Source: CAWEFA01 sp963851385 (GTDB lineage: Bacteria > Bacteroidota > Bacteroidia > Bacteroidales > DTGW01). From it: a stretch of 64,000 nt of DNA. The stretch is from NCBI GenBank assembly GCA_963851385.1, contig CAWKPE010000010.1, positions 264,122 through 328,121 on the forward strand, given 5' to 3'. The translations under genes and the position numbers were made by a program. Positions 17,699-26,286 of this stretch are shown here, piece by piece (position 1 is the stretch's first letter; every line of letters starts with the position of its first letter). The notes beneath the pieces are model-generated. The model was not told the DNA's origin and did no database searches. It worked only from the letters and a program-made list of their open reading frames with translations.

Positions 17699-17899
17699 AT
17701 GGCACTTACAATAAGTTCTATAGCATGTCCACAAAACCATCGTTGCCCGTTAATACAGATTTGCCCTGTTCAGGCAATTACTCAGTTAGGATATGGTTTG
17801 CCGGTTATAGACGAAGCAAAGTGTATCGAATGCGAAAAATGTACAAAGTATTGCCCAACTCGGGCCATCGAAAACAAGAATTTAATAACTTTAAAATAA
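17699..17899 (+). CDS. Two-[4Fe-4S] ferredoxin-like protein
   Basis: This 66-residue protein has two cluster-binding segments. The second is canonical (CIECEKCTKYCPTRAI). The first is modified (CPQNHRCPLIQICPVQAI), with a longer first spacing but the CPxxAI ending kept. It would carry electrons in the cytoplasm. It sits between the small membrane protein and the thioredoxin gene with very short gaps (36 bp and 7 bp), so the three are probably one transcript. Confidence 0.82.
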   Translation: MALTISSIACPQNHRCPLIQICPVQAITQLGYGLPVIDEAKCIECEKCTKYCPTRAIENKNLITLK

Positions 17900-17906
17900 T
17901 GAAAAT

Positions 17907-18281
17907 ATGGAAACAACAATTGATAATGTAGTACATTTAACTACACAAGAATTTAAAGAAAAAGTTTTTGATTATGAGAAGAACAAGGAATGGAAATATG
18001 CAGGAGTATTACCTGCAATCGTTGACTTTTATGCAGACTGGTGCGGGCCTTGCAAAATGGTTGCCCCCGTTTTACAAGATATTGCAAAAGACTATGCAGG
18101 CAAAATTTTAGTGTATAAAGTGGACACTGAAAGTGAACGTGAGCTGGCATCAGCTTTTGGAATATCAAGTATTCCTACCTTGTTATTTGTTCCGAAAAAT
18201 GGTAAACCACAGGCTGCAATGGGAGCTTTGCCACGTCAGAGTTTTGATAAAGCAATAAAAGATATTTTGCTTAATGAATAA
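17907..18281 (+). CDS. trxA: Thioredoxin
   Basis: This 124-residue thioredoxin fold has the active site VDFYADWCGPCKMVAPVL (Cys46 and Cys49) and the cis-proline segment SSIPTLLFV near residue 90. There is no signal peptide, so it is cytoplasmic. It starts 7 bp after the ferredoxin stop. In this setting it probably serves the sulfur-handling proteins rather than being the cell's only thioredoxin. Confidence 0.92.
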   Translation: METTIDNVVHLTTQEFKEKVFDYEKNKEWKYAGVLPAIVDFYADWCGPCKMVAPVLQDIAKDYAGKILVYKVDTESERELASAFGISSIPTLLFVPKNGKPQAAMGALPRQSFDKAIKDILLNE

Positions 18282-18321
18282 ACAATTAAAGTATTAGTTG
18301 TCAAACTTTAAATAATTAGTT

Positions 18322-18528
18322 ATGAAAAAAAACATGGGTATTATTGACAAGGTGATCAGGATACTGGTTGCTGTTGTAATTGCAGTTTTATATTTTACTA
18401 ATGTAATTCCAGGCACTCTAGGTATTATACTTTTAGCAGTGGCTGTAATATTTCTTCTTACAAGCGTAATAAGTTTTTGTCCGCTCTACCTTCCCTTTGG
18501 GATAAGTACTGCGAAGAAAAAAGAATAA
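18322..18528 (+). CDS. YgaP-like small membrane protein (DUF2892)
   Basis: This 68-residue protein begins MKKNMGIIDKVIRILVAVVI and carries two hydrophobic segments, followed by SFCPLYLPFGISTAKKKE. It matches the DUF2892/YgaP C-terminal membrane domain, often linked to rhodanese domains; no rhodanese is fused here. It is the last of the compact redox set, 40 bp after thioredoxin. Confidence 0.8.
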   Translation: MKKNMGIIDKVIRILVAVVIAVLYFTNVIPGTLGIILLAVAVIFLLTSVISFCPLYLPFGISTAKKKE

Positions 18529-18624
18529 TTGTAAGAAAATAATTGATATTTTAAAATAGAATGAACTAATGGTTTAATGTACTAAACCGAATATGCAAAA
18601 TCTTCACGTGCTTGAAATAACCGA

Positions 18625-18732
18625 ATGCGTCAACTAAGAGATCTTGATGTTTACCCGGAAAGAACCTATTTATTTTCCGACCCGGTAGATATGCCTGAAA
18701 ATTTGGATTTTAGTTTTTTGTTAAGTAAATAA
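18625..18732 (+). other. Short 35-codon frame, possible gene remnant
   Basis: An ATG frame reads MRQLRDLDVYPERTYLFSDP to a TAA and has protein-like composition. It lies in an otherwise empty 350-bp gap. No family recognised. It could be the tail of a lost gene or chance. Confidence 0.25.
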
Positions 18733-18885
18733 AGAATTGAGAAAATAAAACTAATTAAACTTAACCCTCATCAATTATAAATAAAAAAATGAGTCACCAA
18801 ATAAAAGGTTAAAATGAGAAAAACATTTTTTGCATTAAGTTTTATTTCTTAAATTTAATTACACATAACTTAAAAACTAAAAACT

Positions 18886-19128
18886 ATGAAAAAATTAGTA
18901 CTATTATCATTAGCAAGCCTATTCTTATTTGGCTTAACCATTACTGGTATGACAGTTCCAGACACTATTAAAAAGAAAGAAGTTAAAAAGGAAGTTAAAG
19001 AAGAAAAGAAGGATGCTAAAGAAGTAAAGAAAGATGCCAAGGATGTAAAGAAAGATGCGAAAGTAGAAAAGAAAGATGCCAAGGATGTAAAGAAGGATGT
19101 CAAAGATGAAAATAAAGACGTAAAGTAG
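18886..19128 (+). CDS. Secreted lysine/aspartate-rich repeat protein
   Basis: This 80-residue protein has a clear signal peptide (MKKLVLLSLASLFLFGLTIT) followed by about 50 residues of imperfect 7-residue repeats of the KKDAKDV type. That predicts a highly charged amphipathic or disordered helix. Similar low-complexity periplasmic proteins are common and poorly understood. A strong hairpin follows 15 bp after the stop, supporting a monocistronic gene. Confidence 0.65.
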   Translation: MKKLVLLSLASLFLFGLTITGMTVPDTIKKKEVKKEVKEEKKDAKEVKKDAKDVKKDAKVEKKDAKDVKKDVKDENKDVK

Positions 19129-19143
19129 TTGTTACTATCCTTG

Positions 19144-19178
19144 AAAAGGGCTGTTTCAATATTTGAGACAGCCTTTTG
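19144..19178 (+). terminator. Hairpin terminator
   Basis: AAAAGGGCTGTTTCA, loop, TGAGACAGCCTTTTG forms a long stem followed by T-rich sequence just after the Lys-rich protein gene. It could also end transcription from the opposite strand. Confidence 0.75.
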
Positions 19179-19307
19179 ATTCCTGGCTTTCGCTTACATA
19201 TTTCAATTGGATACTTTTGGTATTGAATCTGATTTATTCATATTTTCTGGAGCACAGCATTTATAAGTACCGATTATTGAGCGTGGAGTCTCTGTTAATA
19301 AATTTTC

Positions 19308-19763
19308 TTATTTATCTAATTTAACATTAACCGCGTTTGGGCCTTTTTTCCCCATTGCAATTTCAAATATTACTTTATCATTTTCTTTTATTGTATCTAT
19401 CAATCCATTCACATGAACAAATACACTTTTCTGTGATACTAAGTCTTTAATAAAACCAAAACCTTTAGAATTATTAAAAAAAGCTACAACTCCTTTTCTG
19501 ACTAATTCTTCTGGTTCTGTATTAGCGCTTTTTGGTATACCAATTTGAATATCTTCTAAATTTATTTTTTTCTTTTTAGAAGGATCCGGAGGTGTAGAAG
19601 TTATATTGCCATTTTCGTCAACGTAGGCTAGCATATCATCTAAACTACTTCCGGTTTTCTTATTCTCTTTTCGTTCCAGCTTTTTTTTCTCTTTGTCTTT
19701 TCTCTTTTTCTCCTTTTTGTTCCGAACATCTTTTTTATTCCAAGTTTCCTGCGATTTGCCCAT
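19308..19763 (-). CDS. Cold-shock-domain protein with basic N-terminal tail
   Basis: This 151-residue protein has residues 1-40 very rich in Lys/Arg/Glu. The C-terminal 65 residues are a cold-shock domain with RNP1-like GFGFIKD and RNP2-like VFVHVNGL, and end in KGPNAVNVKL. It would bind single-stranded RNA or DNA in the cytoplasm. The extended basic tail distinguishes it from the minimal 66-70-residue CspA type and is common in Bacteroidota homologues. Confidence 0.85.
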   Translation of the reverse strand: MGKSQETWNKKDVRNKKEKKRKDKEKKKLERKENKKTGSSLDDMLAYVDENGNITSTPPDPSKKKKINLEDIQIGIPKSANTEPEELVRKGVVAFFNNSKGFGFIKDLVSQKSVFVHVNGLIDTIKENDKVIFEIAMGKKGPNAVNVKLDK

Positions 19764-20425
19764 AATTTAATTTTAAATAAATAATAAATACCTGAATTAA
19801 TATTACCATTAATGAATTTGTTTGATTATTATAAAATTCAAGAATAGAAAATTGTTGTAAACTTACTTTAAAATTTTATCTTTCTCTAATCTTTAAGTTA
19901 GGTTACAATAAAAATTTAAAATTGGATAAGAGTAAATATATTTTAGAATGTCTAATAATATAAATGTTGATTATTCGGCCCGATCTAATTTTATTTGAAA
20001 TACAACTCCCGGAATTTTCGCTAAAATTGTCTTTTAGTTGAATGGAAATGAAATATTTATTCAAATTAACATTGATAAACAATGATTAAATGTGCACCAA
20101 CAAATATGGTTTTTAAACCGAAATTCAAAAAAAAAATCCTCAGGTAAGAATAAAGAACGACGAAGATATGAAAAGTCAAATCAGGAAAAAATGTTCTCAA
20201 TAATTATTACATTGCGTAGCATTATATAAAATAAATTTTAGATAGGTCGTTTTGTAAATATATGAAGACAAATATTAATTATTTTGATAAAAAAACTTTT
20301 TTGAGTTCAACCAAACCAATTATACTAACGTAAAACGGAGATTGCTTGCATGGTCACTGAATAAATTTTATTCATGAGAACATACTGGAAGTGAACGACG
20401 ATTTTGAATTTGATAATTTCAATAG
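19764..20425. other. 660-bp gap, nothing recognised
   Basis: AT-rich sequence between the divergently arranged cold-shock and receptor genes, expected to hold both promoters. I see no gene, RNA or repeat in it. Confidence 0.35.
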
Positions 20426-23254
20426 ATGGAGAAGAGGCTGATTTGTTTAATTTTTCTGACTTTATTTGTTGGTCTGAATTTCGCTGTACTATCACAAAGT
20501 TTCAATCTTACAGGAAAAATTTTGGATAAAGAAACTCAAGCTCCATTGCCAGATGTGTTTGTTAATGTTACTAATATTAATAATGCAAGGGAGTCTTTTA
20601 CAGTAGCTTCTGATAAGAATGGATATTTCTTTTTTTCAGACTTAAAAATTCATACTAAATACAAACTCAAAGCTTCATTAATGGGATTTTCAGATTTAGA
20701 AATGCCCGTTGAAAGCAAAAATAAAACTGTAAACCTGGGAACACTTTTACTTTCTGTTAAATCTCAACCAATCGGGGAAGTTATTGTGAAAGGAAATCCT
20801 CCATCAGCAGTTCAAAAAGGAGATACTGTTGAAATGAATGCCGGAGCTTTTACTACTAATCCAGATGCCAGTGCTGAAGACCTGGTTACCAAGATGCCAG
20901 GTATTACGGTTGAAAATAATACAGTAAAAGCACAAGGTGAAGAAGTAAAAAAAGTGCTGGTTGACGGAAAAGATTTCTTTGGCGAAGATCCATCAGTGGC
21001 ATTGAAAAATCTTCCGGCCGATATAATTGACAAAATACAGGTTTTTGATAAACTGAGTGAACAAGCCCAGTTTACTGGATTTGACGATGGTAATTCTGCC
21101 AAAACTATTAATATCATTACAAAAAAAGAAAAACAGAACGGCCAATTTGGAAAATTTTATGCAGGAACTGATTTTGATAGTAAATATATTGCAGGGGGAA
21201 ATTTAAATCTCTTCAATAAACAAAGACGTATTTCTGTAATTGGGTTAATCAACAATATTAACCAACAAAATTTTGCCCAACAGGATTTACTAGGCATCCC
21301 GGGAAGTATAAGTACCGTGAAGCAGAACGGATTTGTCGTTGGCGTGCAGAATGGCATTAATACTACCCGCTCGGTTGGATTTAATTATAGCGACGACTGG
21401 GGCAGCAAAGTAAATGTAACCGGTAGCTATTTCCTTAACGAGACCCAAAACTATACTACTCAACAACAACTTAAAGATAAGTTCCTTTCACCGAAACCTG
21501 ATCATTATTCAGATGAATTTGATACTTCATCCGCAAATAGGTACAACCACCGCATTCATATGAGAATAGAATATGACATCGATTCGATGAATACTTTAAT
21601 TTCTACGCCTAAGCTGACTTTTCAAACTAATAATTCTGATAAATTTATGTCCAAGACCACCGTCAATAAAGTAAAAAATGATACTGTCAATTTTGCGTGG
21701 GCAAAAAACAAATTGGACATGTACGGTTATAACATAGAAAATGAGTTGGTATTCAGACATAAGCTTAATAAACCAAGGAGAACTTTTTCAATTGCAATAA
21801 CAACTACAGCAATACATAGGGATCCTAATAGTACTCAAGTTGGTCTATTACATACGAGCACGACTGATTCAGTACCTACAAATCAATATAACGATGGAGA
21901 TACTCATAGTTATAAGATATTATCAAACATGGAATATAATGAACCAATTAGTACTTCCAGCTTTCTCCGTTTCAATCTTACCAATGCATACACAGACAGC
22001 AGAAAGGAAAGAGAAGCTTATGATATCAACAACAACATGATCATTCTCGATCACGTGGACTCTTTGTCTAATATTTATAAAACTTATTATTTCAATAATC
22101 ACATTGGTGTTGATTACAGGCTTAAAAAAGAAAACCTGAAATTCTCAATCGGGGCAGAATATCAGCTAGCTTATCTTACCGGAGACGAGTTATTCCCTGT
22201 ATCATCCAAAGTGAAGAAAAACCCTTTTGAAAATATATTGCCCAATTTTTTGATAAATATTAAAAATCCCAACAGCAGTCTGCGAATTTTGTACAAGACT
22301 TCAACCAATGCCCCAAGTATTTCCCAGATGCAAAATGTTATAGACAATGGCGACAGAACAAGCATTAATACCGGAAACCCTTATCTAACGCAGGAATATA
22401 GTCATAATCTCACCTGCACTTATTCTTTTGCCAATCCTGAAAATTCAATCAATTATTTATTTTACCTGAATGGGGAATATGCTTTGAATTACATTGGCAG
22501 CCAGACTATCGTACCTGATAATAATAATGACACAATAAAAGACCTCAATATAATACTATCAAAGGGGCTGCAGTTAACTCGCCCATTAAATTTTGATCAT
22601 TTCACAAATATCCGTGCATTATTTGATTATAGTTTTCCAGTTAAATGGATAATGAGTAAAATAAATCTGACTACCGGTATCAGTTATACTCAAACTCCCG
22701 GATTGATAAATGAAAATCTGAACTGGTATAGTCTTTATAGTACTACCGATGGCATAACAATAAGTAGTGATATCAGTGAAAATATTGATTTTTCAATTTC
22801 TTATACTTTAAATTACAGCATCATAAAAAATTCTATAGCAATGAGCATTATCAACAGCAATAACAATCCCAAATATTTGTATCAAACAACTGGTGCAAAA
22901 TTTAACTGTATCTTCTGGAATGGGTTTGTTTTAGAAACTGATGCGCTTTTTCAGTTAGATAAAGGCTTCCAAAACTTTAACCAGCATTACATATTATGGG
23001 ATGCAAGCCTTGCAAAAAAAATATTTAAAGATCAAAAAGGTGAAATTAAAATAAGTACATTTGATATTCTCGATCAAAACAGTAATATTACACATACAGT
23101 AACGCCGCAATATATCCAGGATTCAAAGATTAATGCTTTGCACCGTTATTATATGTTGACTTTTACTTATACCCTGAAGGATTTCCCGGGCTATGAAACT
23201 CACAAGAAATCAAAGAAAGAAGGTCATAAAAAAAAGGATTCTCAACCTGATTAA
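20426..23254 (+). CDS. Outer-membrane beta-barrel protein, TonB-receptor-like
   Basis: This 942-residue protein has a signal peptide (residues 1-25), then a CarboxypepD_reg-like domain (TGKILDKETQAPLPDVFVNV). A plug-like region includes SAEDLVTKMPGITVENNTV and KVLVDGKDFFGEDPSVALKN, followed by a large barrel of the OMP_b-brl_3 type. The C-terminus is a Lys/His-rich tail rather than a terminal aromatic residue. Such proteins resemble TonB receptors but often lack a clear TonB box and have unknown substrates. It stands alone, with a small hairpin after it. Confidence 0.8.
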   Translation: MEKRLICLIFLTLFVGLNFAVLSQSFNLTGKILDKETQAPLPDVFVNVTNINNARESFTVASDKNGYFFFSDLKIHTKYKLKASLMGFSDLEMPVESKNKTVNLGTLLLSVKSQPIGEVIVKGNPPSAVQKGDTVEMNAGAFTTNPDASAEDLVTKMPGITVENNTVKAQGEEVKKVLVDGKDFFGEDPSVALKNLPADIIDKIQVFDKLSEQAQFTGFDDGNSAKTINIITKKEKQNGQFGKFYAGTDFDSKYIAGGNLNLFNKQRRISVIGLINNINQQNFAQQDLLGIPGSISTVKQNGFVVGVQNGINTTRSVGFNYSDDWGSKVNVTGSYFLNETQNYTTQQQLKDKFLSPKPDHYSDEFDTSSANRYNHRIHMRIEYDIDSMNTLISTPKLTFQTNNSDKFMSKTTVNKVKNDTVNFAWAKNKLDMYGYNIENELVFRHKLNKPRRTFSIAITTTAIHRDPNSTQVGLLHTSTTDSVPTNQYNDGDTHSYKILSNMEYNEPISTSSFLRFNLTNAYTDSRKEREAYDINNNMIILDHVDSLSNIYKTYYFNNHIGVDYRLKKENLKFSIGAEYQLAYLTGDELFPVSSKVKKNPFENILPNFLINIKNPNSSLRILYKTSTNAPSISQMQNVIDNGDRTSINTGNPYLTQEYSHNLTCTYSFANPENSINYLFYLNGEYALNYIGSQTIVPDNNNDTIKDLNIILSKGLQLTRPLNFDHFTNIRALFDYSFPVKWIMSKINLTTGISYTQTPGLINENLNWYSLYSTTDGITISSDISENIDFSISYTLNYSIIKNSIAMSIINSNNNPKYLYQTTGAKFNCIFWNGFVLETDALFQLDKGFQNFNQHYILWDASLAKKIFKDQKGEIKISTFDILDQNSNITHTVTPQYIQDSKINALHRYYMLTFTYTLKDFPGYETHKKSKKEGHKKKDSQPD

Positions 23255-23261
23255 ATCGTAA

Positions 23262-23277
23262 CTCACCCTAAGGTGAG
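23262..23277 (+). terminator. Weak hairpin after barrel gene
   Basis: CTCACC-CTAA-GGTGAG forms a 6-bp stem directly downstream of the stop, followed by AT-rich but not purely T sequence. Possible terminator. Confidence 0.35.
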
Positions 23278-23339
23278 AATAGTTATATTTTTATTTAATA
23301 ATTTAGCAGTAAAATGGTTCATATAAAAAAGCAATTAAG

Positions 23340-24266
23340 ATGGTAAAACGAATAACTTTATTAGGACTATTTTTGATAAGCATGTTGATGATTCATCAGG
23401 TAAGTAAAGCCCAGTCAACTTTAATACATTATTGGCATTTTAATACAACATTGCCAAGTGATGGTTCTGGTGGTCTTGTTTTTGGACCTCATTTAATTCA
23501 TGCAGATTATTCTATCACGCAACCACCTGCTGCTTTAATATATAAAAGGATAGATGAAACTTCCAGTGATTCGGGTTCTATGGATAATTGTAAGGGTGGT
23601 TCTAAAAATGAAAGAATGGGATACGGTGGATGTTGCGATACAATAATTAATAATGGTGTAAGAACGCGTAACCCAAGTGACAATATGCAATTTTTATGGT
23701 ATATTCCTACTGGGAATTACAAAAATATCGTCATTACATATGAGACTAAGGCCTCGAGTTTTACAAGTGGGCAGCACGAACAATTCTTTTCATATAGCAT
23801 TGATAGCGGCTTAAACTTTATAACAACCGGTTTGCCTATGTTTTCTTACACTCTTGATACATCTTATAAAAAAGTAGCATTGGATTTAAGTTCCATAGAA
23901 TCTGTAAACAATAACAATAAATTAGTGTTTAGAATACTTTATGGCACTCCTAACGCAATTACCAAAGGGAACAACAGGTTTGACAACATTACAGTGGAAG
24001 GAGACAGTATTTTCCCGACTGAAATAAGAAAAATACCTTATTCAGATTTTACATTATATCCTAACCCTGCAGACAACTTTTTATTTATTAATTCTTCCGA
24101 TAATAATTATACTCGAATTTCTGTTTTTTCTATTGAAGGGCAGGTATTAATACAAAAATCATTGGTCAATAACGTTATTGATATAAGTAATTTGAGTAAA
24201 GGTGTTTATATTATCAGATTAGAAAATTCAGGTGGGATGATAATAAGTAAGTTTGTAAAACAATAG
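23340..24266 (+). CDS. T9SS-secreted protein with type A sorting domain
   Basis: This 308-residue secreted protein has a signal peptide (residues 1-25), a jelly-roll-like central part (HYWHFNTTLPSD, RFDNITVEGDS), and a C-terminal type A sorting domain. The last carries the usual blocks FTLYPNPADNFLFIN, ISVFSIEGQVL, and ISNLSKGVYIIRLENSGG before KFVKQ. Type IX secretion would export it and attach it to the surface. No catalytic motif is visible, so the function is unknown. Confidence 0.82.
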   Translation: MVKRITLLGLFLISMLMIHQVSKAQSTLIHYWHFNTTLPSDGSGGLVFGPHLIHADYSITQPPAALIYKRIDETSSDSGSMDNCKGGSKNERMGYGGCCDTIINNGVRTRNPSDNMQFLWYIPTGNYKNIVITYETKASSFTSGQHEQFFSYSIDSGLNFITTGLPMFSYTLDTSYKKVALDLSSIESVNNNNKLVFRILYGTPNAITKGNNRFDNITVEGDSIFPTEIRKIPYSDFTLYPNPADNFLFINSSDNNYTRISVFSIEGQVLIQKSLVNNVIDISNLSKGVYIIRLENSGGMIISKFVKQ

Positions 24267-24343
24267 AAAAACCATCTGACAAATCTTGAACCAGAATTAA
24301 AAAAAGGAATATTTGTATTTTATTATTACAAATGAATTTTTGA

Positions 24344-25228
24344 ATGTATAGGTTGTTTAGGAATTTTTTGCCATTTATTATAGGTTCAACCTTAGGATTT
24401 TTCTTGTACTTTTTATTTAATTGGTGGGGGTTTTTATTGATATTTCCATGGATTGGAGGATGGATAACCGCAGGTAATGTAATTGCACTAAATAAAAAAG
24501 GAATTCAAAAAGATTTCGGACGTAGGTTAAGTATTTTAATGATCTCACCAGTATTCTTAGTTTTTATTGGATTATTACAAAGAGAAAACCTGCAACTTGA
24601 GGAAACGGTATTTTATATCGCAGCCGGTTTGTTTTCCAGGGTATTGATCCATTATACTATTGCAAAAGTATTCGGTCCGTTTATCTGGGGAAGGGGATTT
24701 TGCGGCTGGGCCTGCTGGACTGCAGCTATTTTGGAATGGATGCCAATTAAGGAAAACAAGTTAATTCCTCCTAAATATACAAATCTCAGGTATGTGTTTT
24801 TCCTAATTTCAATATTAATTCCAATTATTTTTATTTTTTCAGGATACGACTATTATCAAAACCATATAAGAGGAGATAATAATTTTTTAATGCAAACCGG
24901 CAAATTTCAACAATTCTTATGGTTTATTGCAGGTAACGGCATTTATTATGCCATGGCTGTACCTTTAGCATTTGTATTTAAGAAAAAACGAGCCTTTTGT
25001 AAAATAATCTGTCCGGTATCATTAGTAATGAAAGTCCAAACAAAATTTTCTGTTTTAAAACGAAAGCCAACGGACAAGACATGTACAGAGTGTGAAATAT
25101 GCAATAGAAATTGCCCTATGGATATTAATGTAATGAAATATATAATTCAAAATAAAAATATAGCTTCAACGGAATGCATTCTCTGTGGAATATGCGTAAA
25201 TGTTTGCCCTGTTAACGCAATAAAATAA
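24344..25228 (+). CDS. NapH/CcoG-like membrane [4Fe-4S] protein
   Basis: This 294-residue membrane protein has about five hydrophobic segments with GRGFCGWACWTAAIL near residue 120 and KRAFCKIICPVSLVM near 225. It ends in two ferredoxin-like clusters, CTECEICNRNCPMDI and CILCGICVNVCPVNAI. This is the layout of NapH, NosR-type and CcoG-related electron-transfer proteins. No nap or cco genes adjoin it, so the electron partner is unknown. Confidence 0.8.
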   Translation: MYRLFRNFLPFIIGSTLGFFLYFLFNWWGFLLIFPWIGGWITAGNVIALNKKGIQKDFGRRLSILMISPVFLVFIGLLQRENLQLEETVFYIAAGLFSRVLIHYTIAKVFGPFIWGRGFCGWACWTAAILEWMPIKENKLIPPKYTNLRYVFFLISILIPIIFIFSGYDYYQNHIRGDNNFLMQTGKFQQFLWFIAGNGIYYAMAVPLAFVFKKKRAFCKIICPVSLVMKVQTKFSVLKRKPTDKTCTECEICNRNCPMDINVMKYIIQNKNIASTECILCGICVNVCPVNAIK

Positions 25229-25262
25229 TATATAATTATAATGTAAATTTTTTGTGAAAAAA

Positions 25263-25646
25263 TTAATTCTGTGAACTGACTGAGCAAAAATTGAAAGGCA
25301 GCTTTGCAATTCTGGAAAAGTTCTGACCAGCTTCAATCATGTCTTCATCTTCTTCAGGGTAATACCAAATTATATTCGTTTCAGTGCCAGATTTTCCTAT
25401 TTGATTTAACATCGAAAACAACTTTATTAATAGTAAGCTCGAACTGGAATTAAAATATTCAAGATTTACATGAAATGTAATCTTTTTTGGATTTGTTCTT
25501 TCGAATTCCTTTAACCATTCGAGTGTTGGAGTATAAAAATCGAGAGAGTTCTCACAAATGGAATTGCCTTCAATTCGCAATTCTCCATTTGTATTAAATA
25601 TTACAGCAGGAGTTGTCCTGCCTTTTTCAATTTGTAAATTTTCCAT
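25263..25646 (-). CDS. siaC: SiaC-family regulatory phosphoprotein (DUF1987)
   Basis: This 127-residue protein contains TPAVIFNTNGELRIEGNSIC, FYTPTLEWLKEFE, LEYFNSSSSLLLIKL and IIWYYPEEDEDMIEAGQNF, which match the SiaC/DUF1987 family. In Pseudomonas, SiaC is phosphorylated by SiaB, dephosphorylated by SiaA, and controls a diguanylate cyclase. The Ser-rich YFNSSS segment holds the phosphorylated position. SiaA and SiaB homologues are not adjacent here. Confidence 0.82.
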   Translation of the reverse strand: MENLQIEKGRTTPAVIFNTNGELRIEGNSICENSLDFYTPTLEWLKEFERTNPKKITFHVNLEYFNSSSSLLLIKLFSMLNQIGKSGTETNIIWYYPEEDEDMIEAGQNFSRIAKLPFNFCSVSSQN

Positions 25647-25877
25647 AGCTACAAAATATTACCAAATTCTTTATACAACATACTGTATCAAATAGTTTCA
25701 TCTGTTAGATATTTTTTTTCCGGCTGATTTAGAAAATTTATTCTACAAACAAGAATATTATAGAAAAAATTACCTGTATCTTATAAATAATGTTAAAGTT
25801 GGGAAATATTAGTTTTATCTTCAATCTTGAATCAACAAATTATATTACTTTGCGTTTTTTAATAAATAGATGCATTA

Positions 25878-26198
25878 TTGAAAAATAAAAGAACTTATAT
25901 TGTATTAATAACATTATTTCAATTAATGGTATTCATTGCTCCTTTTATAATAAAAGGATTTCATCACCATTGCAAAGAATATACTACAATATCTAATTTG
26001 CCCTCTAATAAAATTATTGCCATAAAAGAAAGACCTTGCCCAATTTGTCAATTCGAATTTGTTAATTTTATTTTAGAGAATATTGAATATGCTTCTATTT
26101 ATCGAACTCCCGTTTATCTAAAAAATTCAGATTTATTTTCACAGGCGTTTAATTTCACTTTTTCTTCTTTTTCGCGTAGAGCACCACCTGATATTTAA
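25878..26198 (+). CDS. Small membrane-anchored protein upstream of a TonB receptor, likely metal-related
   Basis: This 106-residue protein has one N-terminal hydrophobic segment followed by GFHHHCKEY, RPCPICQFEF, and a C-terminal FSRRAPPDI. His and Cys clusters and the RAPP tail are reminiscent of the small proteins (DUF2946-like) that precede copper- or zinc-linked TonB receptors. The receptor starts 88 bp downstream. The start appears to be TTG at 25878, as no in-frame ATG precedes the hydrophobic segment; the nearby ATG at 25870 stops at once. Confidence 0.65.
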   Translation: MKNKRTYIVLITLFQLMVFIAPFIIKGFHHHCKEYTTISNLPSNKIIAIKERPCPICQFEFVNFILENIEYASIYRTPVYLKNSDLFSQAFNFTFSSFSRRAPPDI

Positions 26199-26286
26199 TC
26201 TTTTATTCTCGCCATATTTTTATACTTTGAATTCTTTCAGAAATTAAGGACAGGATTCTTTTAATATTTTTACAATTTTCAAAATA